A stretch of DNA of 5,685 nucleotides from Deltaproteobacteria bacterium (GTDB taxonomy: Bacteria; Desulfobacterota; SM23-61): contig JAPLIW010000449.1 in the NCBI GenBank assembly GCA_026388915.1, positions 1 through 5,685 on the forward strand, in the 5' to 3' direction. Below are positions 5,401-5,685 of the stretch, piece after piece. The notes beneath the pieces were generated by a model that was not told the DNA's origin, ran no database searches, and worked only from the letters and a program-made list of their open reading frames with translations. Position numbers and translations under genes: made by a program. Position 1 is the stretch's first letter. Every line of letters begins with the position of its first letter.

Positions 5401-5440
5401 CTAGCGCACTCTAGCGCACTTTAGGCACCCAAGGCACTCT
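5401..5440. repeat. Second decameric repeat array before ricT
   Basis: The exact tandem decamer CTAGCGCACT occupies 5401-5410 and 5411-5420. TTAGGCACCC and AAGGCACTCT follow and keep the GCAC core and 10-bp register. The stretch 5331-5400 before it holds only CAGCACC/GCAGCCC-like short repeats (about 5359-5384) and no credible gene. The array ends 3 bp before the ricT start codon, in the place where a ribosome site would be expected. Confidence 0.6.
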
Positions 5441-5443
5441 TTT

Positions 5444-5685
5444 ATGAAAGTCGTCGGCGTTAAATTTCGGGACCTCGGGAGGATCTACGACTACGATTCC
5501 ACGGGTTTCACCCTGAAAGAACGGGACATCGTGGTGGTGGAGACCGAACGGGGGCCGGAACTGGTTTTCGTGGTCCGCATGCCCCTGGAGCGGGATCCAA
5601 AAAATTTCAAGACCTTGAAAAAGGTTCTCCGCCTGGCGGACCAACAGGATATGGAGCAGGGCCAACGCAACCTGATCCGCGAGCG
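5444..5685 (+). CDS. ricT: RicT/YaaT (PSP1 domain) family protein, 3'-truncated
   Basis: The first 80 codons of a gene that runs off the window. The product begins MKVVGVKFRDLGRIYDYD and continues with DIVVVETERGPELVFVV, the opening beta-rich part of the PSP1 domain, then a Lys/Arg-rich helical stretch. In Bacillus subtilis RicT (YaaT) works with RicA and RicF in an Fe-S complex that promotes RNase Y-dependent mRNA maturation and affects sporulation, competence and biofilm. In Gram-negative bacteria its role is not established. The cysteine-containing part of the family lies beyond the window. Position after holB matches a conserved order (in Bacillus, holB then yaaT), which supports the call. 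The ATG at 5444 is the only start after the in-frame TAG at 5402-5404. There is no convincing Shine-Dalgarno, only AAGG at 5431-5434 inside a repeat. Confidence in the family is high and in function modest. Confidence 0.85.
   Translation, partial: MKVVGVKFRDLGRIYDYDSTGFTLKERDIVVVETERGPELVFVVRMPLERDPKNFKTLKKVLRLADQQDMEQGQRNLIRE

Noticed and set aside
5317..5424. Small plus-strand ORF of about 35 codons between holB and ricT
   Set aside because: It starts inside one decamer repeat and ends inside another, has no ribosome site, and its composition follows the repeats.
5395..5425. Possible promoter for ricT (TTGACG at 5395-5400)
   Set aside because: The -35 is good, but at 17-18 bp only CTTTAG or TTTAGG is found, which does not resemble TATAAT and lies within the decamer array.

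Overview
The window looks like a chromosomal piece of a moderately GC-rich Gram-negative bacterium. The likeliest group is Desulfobacterota (former Deltaproteobacteria). This rests on the gene order tmk-holB-ricT, on periplasmic TctC/Bug-type binding proteins with Sec signal peptides, and on intergenic repeats of the GTCATTCC...GGAATCCAG and GGGTTTGAAACCC type. No 16S or other phylogenetic marker was available, so the assignment is inference. All supported genes are on the plus strand.

Left part (1-3384): three consecutive paralogous genes for TctC/Bug-family solute-binding proteins of tripartite tricarboxylate transporters. The first is cut by the window start. The second (992-1963) and third (2419-3384) are complete, each with a signal peptide and a good Shine-Dalgarno. 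By eye roughly two thirds of residues are shared, and all three end in a KLG-x-x-KK tail, so they arose by tandem duplication. No TctA or TctB membrane subunit is visible.

The gaps around these genes hold small palindromic repeats. The 455-bp gap between the second and third genes holds a 78-bp palindromic repeat. It also holds a clean 204-bp MITE-like element at 2129-2332, with perfect 18-bp terminal inverted repeats and a perfect 8-bp target duplication. This is the most interesting non-coding structure here.

Middle (3385-3613): palindromes, then a textbook Rho-independent terminator (3511-3540) closing the transporter cluster. A well-formed sigma70-type promoter (TTGCGA, 17 bp, TATAAT) follows and starts a new transcription unit.

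Right part (3614-5685): a housekeeping operon. It contains tmk (thymidylate kinase, TTG start), holB (DNA polymerase III delta' subunit, 3 bp downstream) and the 5' part of ricT (PSP1/YaaT family). Tmk makes dTDP for dTTP synthesis and HolB is a structural part of the clamp loader, so the first two genes serve DNA replication. RicT belongs to a family known from RNA-processing control and biofilm/sporulation regulation in Bacillus. The 183-bp holB-ricT gap is unusually long for this pair and is filled with degenerate 10-bp repeats, one of which provides the holB stop codon.

I found no RNA gene, CRISPR array, defence system or clearly novel multi-gene system. The window is ordinary in its genes and mildly interesting in its repeats.
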